DNA of 64,000 nt from Bradyrhizobium sp. dw_411 (GTDB lineage: Bacteria; Pseudomonadota; Alphaproteobacteria; Rhizobiales; Xanthobacteraceae), in assembly GCF_018449695.1 (NCBI RefSeq), contig NZ_JAAVUY010000019.1, positions 1 through 64,000 of the forward strand, written 5' to 3'. The position numbers and the translations under genes were made by a program. The notes below the pieces were generated by a model that did no database searches, was not told the DNA's origin, and saw nothing but the letters and a program-made list of their open reading frames with translations. Numbering within the stretch: position 1 is the first letter of the stretch; the number at the start of each line of letters is the position of its first letter. Positions 48,344-56,406 of the stretch are shown here, in pieces.

Positions 48344-49222
48344 GTGGCCCTTACCGATCGCATTCCCTATCAAGCGCAAATCGACCGTCCGAAACTGAAA
48401 TTGCCCGGTGGCAAGAAACTCGCGGTGTGGGTCATCCTCAATGTCGAGGAGTGGCGGATCGAGAACGCGATGCCGCGCACCGTGCTGAGCCCGCCGATGG
48501 GTCAGCCGCTATTGCCTGACGTGCCCAACTGGTCCTGGCATGAATACGGCATGCGCGCCGGCTTCTGGCGCCAGTTCAAGGCGTTGACCGACCGCAACAT
48601 GCCGGTGACGCTGGCCGCGAACGGCAGCGTCTGCACGTCCTATCCGCGCGTCGCCTCGGCCGCGCTCGAGGCCGGATTCGAATTCATGGGCCATGGGTTC
48701 CTGCAGGGCCCGATGCACAAACTGGAGAACCAGGGCGACGCGATCAAGCGCGCCGTTGACGCCATCGCCAAGTTCACCGGCAAGCAGCCGCGCTCCTGGG
48801 AAAGCCCGGGCCTGACGGAGACCAACGACACCATCGATCTGTTGCGCCTCAACGGCATCGAATATCTGGCGGACTGGGTGATCGACGACCTGCCGCAGGA
48901 TATCGCCACACCCCATGGCACCATGACCACGATCCCCTATTCGGTCGAGACCAACGACATCGTGATCCATGCGCTGCAGCATCTGCCGTCCGAGCAGTTC
49001 CTCAAGCGCTGCACCGATCAGTTCGACCGGCTGTATCTGGAAGGCGACAGCAACGCGCGGATCATGGCGATCTCGGTGCATCCCTACATCACCGGTGTGC
49101 CGCACCGGATCAAATATCTGGAAGCGCTGCTAGACTATGTCATCAGCCATGACGGCGTGGCGTTGATGACCGCCAGCGAGATCGGCGACTGGTACCGCGC
49201 CGAAATGTCCAAAGCCAAATAG
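48344..49222 (+). CDS. polysaccharide-deacetylase-fold hydrolase, PuuE allantoinase-like
   Basis: A 292-residue NodB-fold protein. Parts such as PNWSWHEYGMRAGFWRQFKAL, VTLAANGSVC and WESPGLTETNDTIDLLRLNGIEYLADWVIDDLPQ resemble the PuuE-type (metal-independent) allantoinases and other cyclic-imide hydrolases more than true chitin deacetylases. No signal peptide, so the substrate is a cytoplasmic small molecule. The start is GTG with a weak GAAG. It lies 54 bp after the luciferase-like monooxygenase gene in the same operon. Ring opening of a lactam or hydantoin-like intermediate is a reasonable guess; the substrate is not fixed by sequence. Confidence 0.85.
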   Translation: MALTDRIPYQAQIDRPKLKLPGGKKLAVWVILNVEEWRIENAMPRTVLSPPMGQPLLPDVPNWSWHEYGMRAGFWRQFKALTDRNMPVTLAANGSVCTSYPRVASAALEAGFEFMGHGFLQGPMHKLENQGDAIKRAVDAIAKFTGKQPRSWESPGLTETNDTIDLLRLNGIEYLADWVIDDLPQDIATPHGTMTTIPYSVETNDIVIHALQHLPSEQFLKRCTDQFDRLYLEGDSNARIMAISVHPYITGVPHRIKYLEALLDYVISHDGVALMTASEIGDWYRAEMSKAK

Positions 49223-49260
49223 ACATAATTGGAAAAACTATCAGGGATGGGAAACTGCGC

Positions 49261-50250
49261 ATGATCAATGCCGCCGTGATCGGTTTGGGCTGGTGGGGAC
49301 AGAACATCCTCCGGAATCTGCGCGACAGCGAGGTCATCAGGCCCATACTGGGCGTCGATCCCCTGGACTCCGCGCGTGCCTCGGCCGCGGACATCGGCGT
49401 CGAGACCGCGGCTAGTTTCGAGGACGCGCTGGCCAATCCCAAAGTTCAGGCCGTCATTCTCTCGACGCCGCAGGAACGCCACGCCGAACAGATCATCGCG
49501 GCTGCCAAATCAGGACGTCATGTGTTCTGCGAAAAGCCGCTGTGCACCACATCAGCCGATGCGGAAGCCGCAATCGCGGCCGTCAGCAAGGCCGGCGTCC
49601 AACTGGGCATCGGCCACGAGCGCCGGTTCGAGCCTGCCGTGATCGAGATGCGCAAGCGTTTCGCGGCCGGCGAATTCGGCAATCCGCTACTGGTGGAAGG
49701 CAATTTCAGCCAGGACCTGTTCCTGAAACTCCCGCCCGACAATTGGCGGTTATCCAAGGCCATCAATCCGGCCGGGCCGCTGTCGGCCACCGGCATTCAC
49801 GTGGTCGATCTATCGATTGCGCTATTGGGCCGGCCGACCAGCGTCTGGGCGCGGCTGGGGCAACTCGGCAGCCATTTCGAGAACGGCGATACGCTCGCGA
49901 TCACGATCGGTTTCGAGAACGGCGCCACCGCGCTCCTTGGCGCCGTGCTGGCGACGCCGTTCATGGGACGGCTGGCGCTGCTGGGCTCGAAAGGCTGGAT
50001 GGAAATTCGCGACCGCAGCCATCCGCAGAACTCGACGGGATGGGACGTAACCCGCGTGCTGCAGAATGCCGAGCCGGTCACCTCGTTCTTCGGGCCGCAT
50101 CCGGCAGTGCGTTCCAACCTCGAGGCCTTCGGCCGCGCGATAGCGGGTGAAGCCGCCTATCCGGTGACGCATCAGGAGATGCTCTCGAACGTACGCAGTT
50201 TTGAGGCGATCCAGCGATCGATCGTGAGCGGGAATATCGAGAAGATTTGA
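49261..50250 (+). CDS. Gfo/Idh/MocA-family oxidoreductase
   Basis: A 329-residue NAD(P)-dependent oxidoreductase: Rossmann motif AAVIGLGWWGQNILRNL, the conserved HVFCEKPLCTT with EKP, GIGHERRFEPAV, and the ATGIHVVDLSIALLG segment with the active-site His/Asp region. Domain layout and length are standard. Last gene of the LLM/deacetylase operon, and followed by a repeat interrupted by a MITE. It may oxidise a hydroxyl on an intermediate of the pathway; substrate unknown. Confidence 0.92.
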   Translation: MINAAVIGLGWWGQNILRNLRDSEVIRPILGVDPLDSARASAADIGVETAASFEDALANPKVQAVILSTPQERHAEQIIAAAKSGRHVFCEKPLCTTSADAEAAIAAVSKAGVQLGIGHERRFEPAVIEMRKRFAAGEFGNPLLVEGNFSQDLFLKLPPDNWRLSKAINPAGPLSATGIHVVDLSIALLGRPTSVWARLGQLGSHFENGDTLAITIGFENGATALLGAVLATPFMGRLALLGSKGWMEIRDRSHPQNSTGWDVTRVLQNAEPVTSFFGPHPAVRSNLEAFGRAIAGEAAYPVTHQEMLSNVRSFEAIQRSIVSGNIEKI

Positions 50251-50274
50251 GGTCGCTGCTTGCTCCGGGGCCTT

Positions 50275-50584
50275 CATGGTTCGAGACGCGCGAAGACGCG
50301 CTCCTCACCATGAGGGTCTGACATTCACCCCAGTTCGAAGCTGACGCAAACTCCGGCCTCATCCTAAGAGCCTGACTGATAATTCGCAGGAGCCACCGTG
50401 TGTGGCTTTAAGTACCGGTTCCCGCGTAACTTTAGAATCGATTAGCGTGTGGTTCTGAAATTTTAGAATCAAGAGAAGCGAAGCCAAATCGACTGCCGCA
50501 GGACAAAAATGCCAAAGTGCGGCCGTCCTGCGAATTATGAGTCAGACTCTAAGGAGCGCGCACTTGCGCGCGTCTCGAAGGATG
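50275..50584. repeat. palindromic intergenic repeat, family 1, copy e, interrupted by a MITE
   Basis: The left part (CATGGTTCGAGACGC...CTCATCC) and right part (GGAGCGCGCACTT...GTCTCGAAGGATG) are the two halves of a family 1 repeat. They are split by a 182-bp insertion at 50368-50549, flanked by duplicated TAA. The pair fills the 348-bp gap between convergent genes. Confidence 0.75.
50368..50549. mobile_element. 182-bp MITE, IS5-family (IS1031-type) ends
   Basis: The element has 24-bp terminal inverted repeats (50368-50391, 50526-50549) matching at 22 positions and beginning GAGYCTGACT. It is flanked by a 3-bp direct repeat TAA (50365-50367 and 50550-50552). TIRs starting GAG and a TNA target are features of the IS1031 group of IS5. 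It contains no ORF, only small internal hairpins such as GCCACCGTGTGTGGC, so it must be mobilised in trans. No parent transposase is in the window. Confidence 0.82.
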
Positions 50585-50598
50585 CAGCAACCGGGCTC

Positions 50599-51285
50599 CT
50601 ACCCCACCACTTTCACCGGCGCGCGGCTGATCGCTACCGTGGCGCCGAACACACGCTCGAAGCCGGCCAGGAAGGCATCCAGCGCGTCCGAGATCATCTG
50701 CTCTTTGCTTTCAAGCACGGGCGATTCGTAGATGTATTTGCGGACGCCGTAATAGAAAATTCCGCTGTGAAACACCCAGGCCATTTCAAGCTCGGCCGCG
50801 GTCGGCTTGGTTTGCAGCGGCATGCCCGCTTCGTGACGGCATTCCCGGACGATGCGGGTCAGAATCTTGTCCCTGACGACGCCGACATACCAGCGGTTGA
50901 TGTCGAGGCCCTTCAGGCCCGAATAGAGATAGATCCGTAGCCATTTGCGGTTGAAGATAACGTTGGTGTAGGCGTTGTAGAATTCGTAGAGCCGGTCGCG
51001 GATCGGCTTGGAACGATCGGCCAGCAGCTTTTCCCATCCGGTATCGAACGGCTCCAGATAGACCGTGCGATAGACTTCCTTGATCAAGTCGTCCTTGCTC
51101 GGGAAATAGCGATACAGCAGCGGCTGGGTCACGCCGAGCCGGCGCGCCAGATCGCGGGTGCCGCCGCCAAATCCCTCTTCCGAGAAGAATTCGGTGGCCT
51201 TGGCGACGAATTCCTTGCGGCGATCGTCCGGCGATAATCGTTTCTGCTTGGTACGCGCGCGCTTGGGCGTGGCTTTCTTTTTCAT
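50599..51285 (-). CDS. TetR/AcrR-family transcriptional regulator
   Basis: A 228-residue TetR-type repressor. A very basic N-terminal extension (KKKATPKRARTKQKRLSPDDRRKEF) precedes the HTH (FSEEGFGGGTRDLARRLGVTQPLLYRYFPSKDDLIKEVY). The C-terminal ligand domain is helical (NRKWLRIYLYSGLKG, AWVFHSGIFYYGVRKYIYE). It overlaps the flavin reductase stop by 4 bp and ends the VOC/monooxygenase/reductase operon, so it is probably autoregulated. The shared palindrome ATCGNNCGAT upstream of this operon and three other promoter regions is the likely binding site (inference). Confidence 0.9.
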   Translation of the reverse strand: MKKKATPKRARTKQKRLSPDDRRKEFVAKATEFFSEEGFGGGTRDLARRLGVTQPLLYRYFPSKDDLIKEVYRTVYLEPFDTGWEKLLADRSKPIRDRLYEFYNAYTNVIFNRKWLRIYLYSGLKGLDINRWYVGVVRDKILTRIVRECRHEAGMPLQTKPTAAELEMAWVFHSGIFYYGVRKYIYESPVLESKEQMISDALDAFLAGFERVFGATVAISRAPVKVVG

Positions 51286-51851
51286 GATCCCGAAGTCACT
51301 GGAAAATTGTCCGCTCCAATAAATCGCCCGTAACCGCCGCGGGCAAACAAGAGCGGCTCCTGCTTATTATACGCATAGGCCTCGACCGCGCCGAGGAAAA
51401 TGACATGGTCGCCGCCGTAATAGCGGCTGGCGGCACGACACTGGAAATTGGCCACACAGTCGGCCAGCAGCGGCGCATTGCCGAGGCCCGGCACCCATTC
51501 GACACCCTCGAACTTGTCCGCCGAGGATTTGGCGAACTTGTTCGACAGCGCTTGTTGCGACGCACCGAGAACATTGACCGCGAAATGGCTGGCGTTCTGG
51601 AAGATCGGCAACCCCTGCGAAAACATGCCGAGGCTCCATAGCACCAGCGGCGGATTGAGCGATACTGACGCAAACGAATTGCAGGTCAACCCGTAAGGTT
51701 TTCCATCCGCCGTCATCGCCGTGATGATGGTGACGCCGGTGGCATAGGTGCCGAGCGCGTTGCGGAAATCCCGGGGATCGATCGCCGAAGCGTCGCTGGA
51801 CAATTCATTGGCCGGATCGGGCGTAATCGGATGCTTTGAGGCGTCGTTCAT
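51282..51851 (-). CDS. flavin reductase of a two-component monooxygenase
   Basis: A 189-residue flavin reductase-like protein (HpaC/HsaB family): DPRDFRNALGTYATGVTIITAM, GLTCNSFASVSLNPPLVLW with the flavin-binding Ser/Asn, and FAVNVLGASQQALSNKFA. Length is normal. It reduces FMN or FAD with NAD(P)H and hands it to a partner oxygenase. The candidates are the acyl-CoA-dehydrogenase-like monooxygenase encoded 9 bp upstream and the luciferase-like enzyme at 47183. Translationally coupled to the TetR gene. Confidence 0.92.
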   Translation of the reverse strand: MNDASKHPITPDPANELSSDASAIDPRDFRNALGTYATGVTIITAMTADGKPYGLTCNSFASVSLNPPLVLWSLGMFSQGLPIFQNASHFAVNVLGASQQALSNKFAKSSADKFEGVEWVPGLGNAPLLADCVANFQCRAASRYYGGDHVIFLGAVEAYAYNKQEPLLFARGGYGRFIGADNFPVTSGS

Positions 51852-51860
51852 TCCCGGGCC

Positions 51861-53093
51861 TCAAAGCGTCAGGTTTTCGGATGGCAGGCCGAGCGCGACC
51901 CGTCCGTAATTGGTGCCGGCGGCGTCGAAGTTGAACGCAATGTGCGAATTGATCGCATGGGCATCGCGAAATTGCCGCTGCAACGCGCCTGATGTCGCGA
52001 GGCCCCGCGCGCCGCTCGCTGCAAACAGCAGCGACACGGCTTCGGTGCACAGATTGACCGAGAAAGCGCCGTCGCGCCGCATCCGGGTCTTGGCGGCGGT
52101 ATCGGGCACATGGCCGCGCCGCGCATCGGCCATCGCGGCAATGCAGGTCGAGCGCATGATCAGGCGGGCGGCGTCGATCTTGGCGGACGCCTCGGCGATC
52201 TTGATTTGCGTGCTCTGGAGATCACCCAGTTTGGCGCGATTATAGGTCGAGGCGCGATGGCTCGCGAGTTCGACATAATCATCCAGACACGCCTGCGCGT
52301 TGCCTAGCGCGACGCCTGACAGCACATAGGGAAACAGCGAGAACACCGGGAGCGCGTACAATGCATTCGGATTAACGGCGCTGCCGGGTGTTGGGCCGCC
52401 GGCGAGTTCATGCACCCCGATCGTCATCGGCTCGGCCACGAAGGCGTCATTGACCTCGACGTCGTTCGAGCCGGTGCCGCGCAAACCCGTCGCGTTCCAG
52501 GTGTCTTTGATGGTGTAGTCGCTCTTGTTGAGCAGAAACACGCGGTATTCGATGCCGTCGGCCTCGTCATCGGAAGAGACCACGCTGGCCAGCATGTTCC
52601 ATTCGCTGGAATCCACCCCCGACGAGAACGGCCAGCTTCCGCTCAGCACATAACCACCATCGACCTTCCTGGCGCGGCCGGCGGGAAAGATAAAGGACGA
52701 CGCGATCAGCGCATTGGCGTCCTTATTCCACACCAAATCCTGCGCGCGCTTGTCGAACATCGCGAGCATCCAGTGATGGCTGGAGAGGTTGGCAAAATTC
52801 CACGCCGCTGACGCATCCGCCTGCCCGATCGCATCGGCGCAATCGACCAGGGCGACGTAATCGAATTCGGAGCCGCCGACGCGCTTGGGCTGCAGGATTC
52901 GAAAAAGACCCGCCTCGTGCAGATCGCGCTCGGTCTCGGTCGGCAACCGGCGCAGATCCTCGGTCCTGGACGCGCGGTCGCGCAGTTGCGGAACGAGTGC
53001 CCTGGCCTTGGCGATCATGGCCGCATAGGCGCTGCTGCCGGCGTCCGTTGCCGACGGCAGGCTGGAATTTGGCTTCAGACCGGTACCTGCCAT
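51861..53093 (-). CDS. acyl-CoA-dehydrogenase-fold flavin monooxygenase (HsaA/HpaH-like)
   Basis: A protein of about 410 residues with the three-domain acyl-CoA-dehydrogenase fold. The details are those of the two-component flavin hydroxylases (HsaA, p-hydroxyphenylacetate hydroxylase C2, DszC): ETERDLHEAGLFRILQPKRVGGSEFDYVALVD, ASAAWNFANLSSHHWMLAMF, GYVLSGSWPFSSGVDSSEW and ATGLRGTGSNDVEV. The acyl-CoA-dehydrogenase catalytic Glu is not evident, and the adjacent flavin reductase supports a monooxygenase. GGGAG lies 7 bp before the ATG at 53093; a TTG at 53108 is a longer option. It probably hydroxylates a phenolic or heterocyclic ring. Substrate unknown. Confidence 0.88.
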   Translation of the reverse strand: MAGTGLKPNSSLPSATDAGSSAYAAMIAKARALVPQLRDRASRTEDLRRLPTETERDLHEAGLFRILQPKRVGGSEFDYVALVDCADAIGQADASAAWNFANLSSHHWMLAMFDKRAQDLVWNKDANALIASSFIFPAGRARKVDGGYVLSGSWPFSSGVDSSEWNMLASVVSSDDEADGIEYRVFLLNKSDYTIKDTWNATGLRGTGSNDVEVNDAFVAEPMTIGVHELAGGPTPGSAVNPNALYALPVFSLFPYVLSGVALGNAQACLDDYVELASHRASTYNRAKLGDLQSTQIKIAEASAKIDAARLIMRSTCIAAMADARRGHVPDTAAKTRMRRDGAFSVNLCTEAVSLLFAASGARGLATSGALQRQFRDAHAINSHIAFNFDAAGTNYGRVALGLPSENLTL

Positions 53094-53136
53094 CTCAGGC
53101 TCCCGCAATTACGCTCGCTTCCCTAAGCTCGCTTCC

Positions 53137-53631
53137 CTAAGCTCGCTGCTTGGCCTTCATATGCGGCCGATCCAGATAAAGCGAGGCCGCCAAGCCTTCC
53201 TGGTCCTGTTCGGCAAACTCCGTCAACAGCTTCATCTCGGGAATCCGCGAACGATCCAGCGTATTGACGTCGGGCCAGTCGATCTCGATCAGGTTACCCG
53301 AGGGGTCGCGCAAATACATCTGCACACAGCCATCCGGAAGCTCGTTGACCGGATTGCGAAAGGCCTTGGCGTCCAGCGCGCCCATCGCCTTGGCGGCGTC
53401 ATAGGCGGCATGGAAATCATCCACATCCAGCGCGAAGTGCTGGTAGAGCGGAACCTGGTCCTCCAGCTCGAAGATATGCAATTGCAGATCGCCGCAGCGC
53501 AGATATTTGGTCTTGAAACCGAAATTGTAGCTGGGAATGGTCTGCATGCCCAACACGGTTTCGTAGAACTTGACGGACTCCGCGAGATTCTTGGTGCCGA
53601 TCGACAGATGATTGAAGCCCGTGACTTTCAT
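53137..53631 (-). CDS. VOC-superfamily protein (glyoxalase/extradiol dioxygenase fold)
   Basis: A 164-residue single-unit VOC protein: FNHLSIGTKNLAESVKFYETVLGMQ supplies a metal His, HFALDVDDFHAAYDAAKAMG the second His, and GCVQMYLRDPSGNLIEIDWP the Glu. Such proteins act as extradiol ring-cleavage dioxygenases, glyoxalases or fosfomycin-type transferases. Position next to a ring hydroxylase favours ring cleavage (inference). GGGAGCGAATA precedes the ATG. First gene of a four-gene leftward operon ending in the TetR gene. Confidence 0.88.
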   Translation of the reverse strand: MKVTGFNHLSIGTKNLAESVKFYETVLGMQTIPSYNFGFKTKYLRCGDLQLHIFELEDQVPLYQHFALDVDDFHAAYDAAKAMGALDAKAFRNPVNELPDGCVQMYLRDPSGNLIEIDWPDVNTLDRSRIPEMKLLTEFAEQDQEGLAASLYLDRPHMKAKQRA

Positions 53632-53650
53632 TATTCGCTCCCTTTAACCG

Positions 53651-53670
53651 TTGTTTATCGACCGATCACT
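53651..53670. promoter_or_regulatory. candidate TetR operator, site 2
   Basis: TTGTTTATCGACCGATCACT with the palindromic core ATCGACCGAT at 53657-53666, 20-40 bp upstream of the VOC start codon. Sixteen of twenty bases match site 1 (47071). This promoter controls the operon that contains the TetR gene itself. Confidence 0.6.
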
Positions 53671-53730
53671 TATTAAGGCGCGGTCCGCGATATCAGTCAA
53701 TGAAATTCGACAGCGGGAACAACCGGTGCG

Positions 53731-55023
53731 TCAATCCGCCGGCAAAGCCTGCTTCAATCTGACCTCGCTGTCATGCAGCATGGCCATATCGAGACCCTGC
53801 CGGTCCAGCGCATCGGACGCGCACGTAAAAAGCCGATAGAACTGGGAGCCGTCATAGGCAACCAGCAATAAATCCACGCTGGCGTTAAGGGCCTCCACCA
53901 CGGCCATGCAGACATTGTGGTTGTAAATCGCGCCCATCACCAGATCGTCTGTGATAACGACACCCCGGAAATTCCATTTCTGGCGAATGATGCCATCGAC
54001 AACGCGCTTGGAGTGCGATGCGGGACGATCCGGGTCGATCGCCGTCACGGTGACGTGACCGATCATCAACTGCGCGTTCGAGCCTGCCAGAACTTCCCGG
54101 AACGGCCGCCAGTCGAACGCCTCCAGTTCCGCGAGCGGCGCGTCCAGATTGGCGCTGAAATGATGGGTATCGGCGCGCACACGGCAGAGGCCCGGGAAAT
54201 GTTTCACGGTGCCGCGCACGCCCGATGCCTCGAGGCCCCGCACATAGGCCAGACCGATCTCAGCCACCGTGGCCGGGTCATCGGATATTGCGCGCTGGCC
54301 GGTCAGCGTGTTGAAATCAAGCCGGTTGCGCGTGGCTGCAGGCCGAAGATCAAGCACCGGGGCAAAATTCTGGTTCACACCGATTTGCGCCAATTCCTGC
54401 CCGTGGATATGCCCAAACGCTTTTGCTTCTTTCACCCTGATATCTGGCGGACGACCGGCCAACGTGGCCAGGGCCGGCAGTTCCGTCAAAGGCGGCGACA
54501 GATGCGAGACGATGCCGCCCTCCTGATCGGCAGCCACGATCAGAGGCGGCAAGCCCGCGACCCGCCGCCGCTCCTGAAGCGCTGCGATCTCGGATTTGAG
54601 CGTATCGGTCGTTCGCCCTGTGATATTGTGCCGGGCGACATAGATGCCGGCGATCAGGCCTTGTTCGGCGAGCGGCGCGACTTCGTCGAAGGACGTATAG
54701 CCCACCACAAAATGCGGCCCCAGCAAGTGTGCCTGCGCGACATCCGTGTGCAGGACATTTCGCTTGCAGACTTCAAACGCGGCGTGAGCGTAGAGCATCG
54801 ACGGGAATGGCAGGCACCACAGCAGGATCAATAACCGTCCCGCTTTGCCGGCGCGCCAATAGCCCCGCCTGATCAGAAAATAGACAGCGAAGCCTGCGAT
54901 CAGGAAAATCGCGACAGCGACGCCGTGCAGAAAATTCACATAAGGCTCGTGAATATTGAAGCCCGCGAAAACAAAAGCCGCACCGAACAGCCAGAGCGCG
55001 AGGGTGCCAGCGGTTTTTATCAT
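53731..55023 (-). CDS. membrane-anchored family 3 glycoside hydrolase (NagZ-like)
   Basis: A protein of about 430 residues. Three hydrophobic segments at the N-terminus (TLALWLFGAAFVFAGF, LHGVAVAIFLIAGFAVYFLI, RLLILLWCLPFPSMLYAHA) anchor it in the inner membrane, followed by a GH3 domain: LIVAADQEGGIVSHL, NFAPVLDL, GTVKHFPG and FRGVVITDDLVMGAI with the nucleophile Asp. The catalytic His/Asp loop reads KHFPGLCRVRADTHH, not the standard KHFPGHGxxxxDSHH. Most NagZ enzymes are cytosolic, so the membrane part is unusual. ATG 55023 is preferred over GTG 55170 because the first helix follows at once. It does not obviously belong to the catabolic island. Confidence 0.8.
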   Translation of the reverse strand: MIKTAGTLALWLFGAAFVFAGFNIHEPYVNFLHGVAVAIFLIAGFAVYFLIRRGYWRAGKAGRLLILLWCLPFPSMLYAHAAFEVCKRNVLHTDVAQAHLLGPHFVVGYTSFDEVAPLAEQGLIAGIYVARHNITGRTTDTLKSEIAALQERRRVAGLPPLIVAADQEGGIVSHLSPPLTELPALATLAGRPPDIRVKEAKAFGHIHGQELAQIGVNQNFAPVLDLRPAATRNRLDFNTLTGQRAISDDPATVAEIGLAYVRGLEASGVRGTVKHFPGLCRVRADTHHFSANLDAPLAELEAFDWRPFREVLAGSNAQLMIGHVTVTAIDPDRPASHSKRVVDGIIRQKWNFRGVVITDDLVMGAIYNHNVCMAVVEALNASVDLLLVAYDGSQFYRLFTCASDALDRQGLDMAMLHDSEVRLKQALPAD

Positions 55024-55209
55024 CTGAACGAAACGATCATGGGGGCGAGGTTTCAGCGGATCGATCGCCGGTACCAAACCTGTTTGCGCGGCGCCAGTGC
55101 ATCGGGGGCGACTGCACGGTAATTGCACAAAACTTCCGGCATTCTCCGAAAACCTCGACAGCATCTGCACATCTGCGAGCGATCTTCGATCACGCGATGA
55201 TGATTGCGC

Positions 55210-55223
55210 ATCGTCCGATCACT
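55210..55223. promoter_or_regulatory. candidate TetR operator, site 3
   Basis: ATCGTCCGATCACT differs from site 2 at one base in 14 and has the palindromic core ATCGNNCGAT. It lies 64-77 bp upstream of the beta-hydroxyacid dehydrogenase start codon. Confidence 0.5.
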
Positions 55224-55286
55224 GGCTATTCAGGAATTGGACACGGCGTCCCAAGACAGCGATCAGGTTTGCAAGGAGAGATTTTC

Positions 55287-56171
55287 ATGGACAAGACCGT
55301 TGGAATTGTCGGGCTTGGCATCATGGGCGGCGCGATCGCCGTCAACCTGATTGAGCGCGGATGGCGGGTAATCGGCTTCGATACTGACGCGGCCAAGCGG
55401 GCCGAGCTGGCGGCCGCCGGTGTTGTGATTGCTGACGACGTGGCGCATGTGGCGCGCGATACGCCGATCCTGATGACGAGCCTGCCCACGCCCGCCGCGG
55501 TCGAGAAGGTCGCGCAGGCCATCGCCGATTCCGGGCAGACGCCGCGGATCGTGGTCGAGCTGTCCACCCTCACCCTCGCCGACAAGCTGCAGTTTGAAAC
55601 CATCCTGAAAAAAGCCGGCCACGTCCCGCTGGACTGCCCGCTGAGCGGAACCGGCGCGCAGGCCAAGATGCGCGATCTCATCGTCTATGCCAGCGGCGAC
55701 AGCGCGGCCATCGCCCGCTGCACGCCATTGTTCGCGGATTTTTCCAAGCAGAGCGCCGATCTCGGTACGTTCGGCAATGGCAGCCGGATGAAATTCGTCG
55801 CCAATCATCTGGTGGCGATCCACAATGTCGCGACCGCCGAGGCAATGGTGCTGGCGGAACGCGCCGGGCTCGACCCGAAGATGGTGGTCGACCTGGTCGG
55901 CCCCGGCGCCGGTGGCTCGCGGATGTTCCAGATGCGCGCGCCGATGATGGTCAAGGGCGTCTACGAACCCGCCACCATGAAAGTCTCGACCTGGAAAAAG
56001 GACATGGCGATCATCGCGGAGTTTGCCGATGATGTCGGCTGCGTCACGCCGTTGTTCACACTGACACAGCCGGTTTACACCCAGGCGATGGCGATGGGGC
56101 TGGCCGATCAGGACACCGCCTCGGTGTTCGAGGTGCTGAAAAAAACCATCGTTAGCACGCCCAAATCCTAG
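55287..56171 (+). CDS. beta-hydroxyacid dehydrogenase-family NAD(P)-dependent oxidoreductase (first copy)
   Basis: A protein of about 294 residues in the 3-hydroxyisobutyrate/6-phosphogluconate-type family. The dinucleotide motif is GIVGLGIMGGAIAVNL, the substrate motif is DCPLSGTGAQAK, and the catalytic Lys is in NGSRMKFVANHL. AAGGAGA precedes ATG 55287; the frame extends back to 55197 without a ribosome-binding site. Family members oxidise or reduce 3-hydroxy acids, tartronate semialdehyde or imines. It lies between the VOC operon and the LIV importer, under a putative TetR operator, and has a second family member at 60993. Confidence 0.92.
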   Translation: MDKTVGIVGLGIMGGAIAVNLIERGWRVIGFDTDAAKRAELAAAGVVIADDVAHVARDTPILMTSLPTPAAVEKVAQAIADSGQTPRIVVELSTLTLADKLQFETILKKAGHVPLDCPLSGTGAQAKMRDLIVYASGDSAAIARCTPLFADFSKQSADLGTFGNGSRMKFVANHLVAIHNVATAEAMVLAERAGLDPKMVVDLVGPGAGGSRMFQMRAPMMVKGVYEPATMKVSTWKKDMAIIAEFADDVGCVTPLFTLTQPVYTQAMAMGLADQDTASVFEVLKKTIVSTPKS

Positions 56172-56287
56172 CGGCCTAAGGCCGCATCCCAGCGATACCG
56201 CACTGCATCAAAAGCGGATTTGCAAGCAGATTGCGAGTGATCCGGCGTGATGGACACCCATAACCCCGGACCCGCAAGGCCGAAGAT

Positions 56288-56350
56288 ATCGACCGATTGC
56301 GTGGTTATCACTTGATCATTTAAGACTTCCGTCCGATAAATCGGTCGTCA
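56288..56350. promoter_or_regulatory. candidate TetR operator, site 4, plus a second palindrome
   Basis: ATCGACCGAT at 56288-56297 equals the core of site 2. About 35 bp further lies CCGATAAATCGG (56333-56344), a separate inverted repeat with arms CCGAT/ATCGG. Both are upstream of the receptor gene at 56407. The remaining gap (56172-56406) shows no gene. Confidence 0.5.
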
Positions 56351-56406
56351 AAAAACAAGAGCGACAAAAAGCCCAATCCAGTTTCAGCGTCCCGGGGGGA
56401 GTATCC

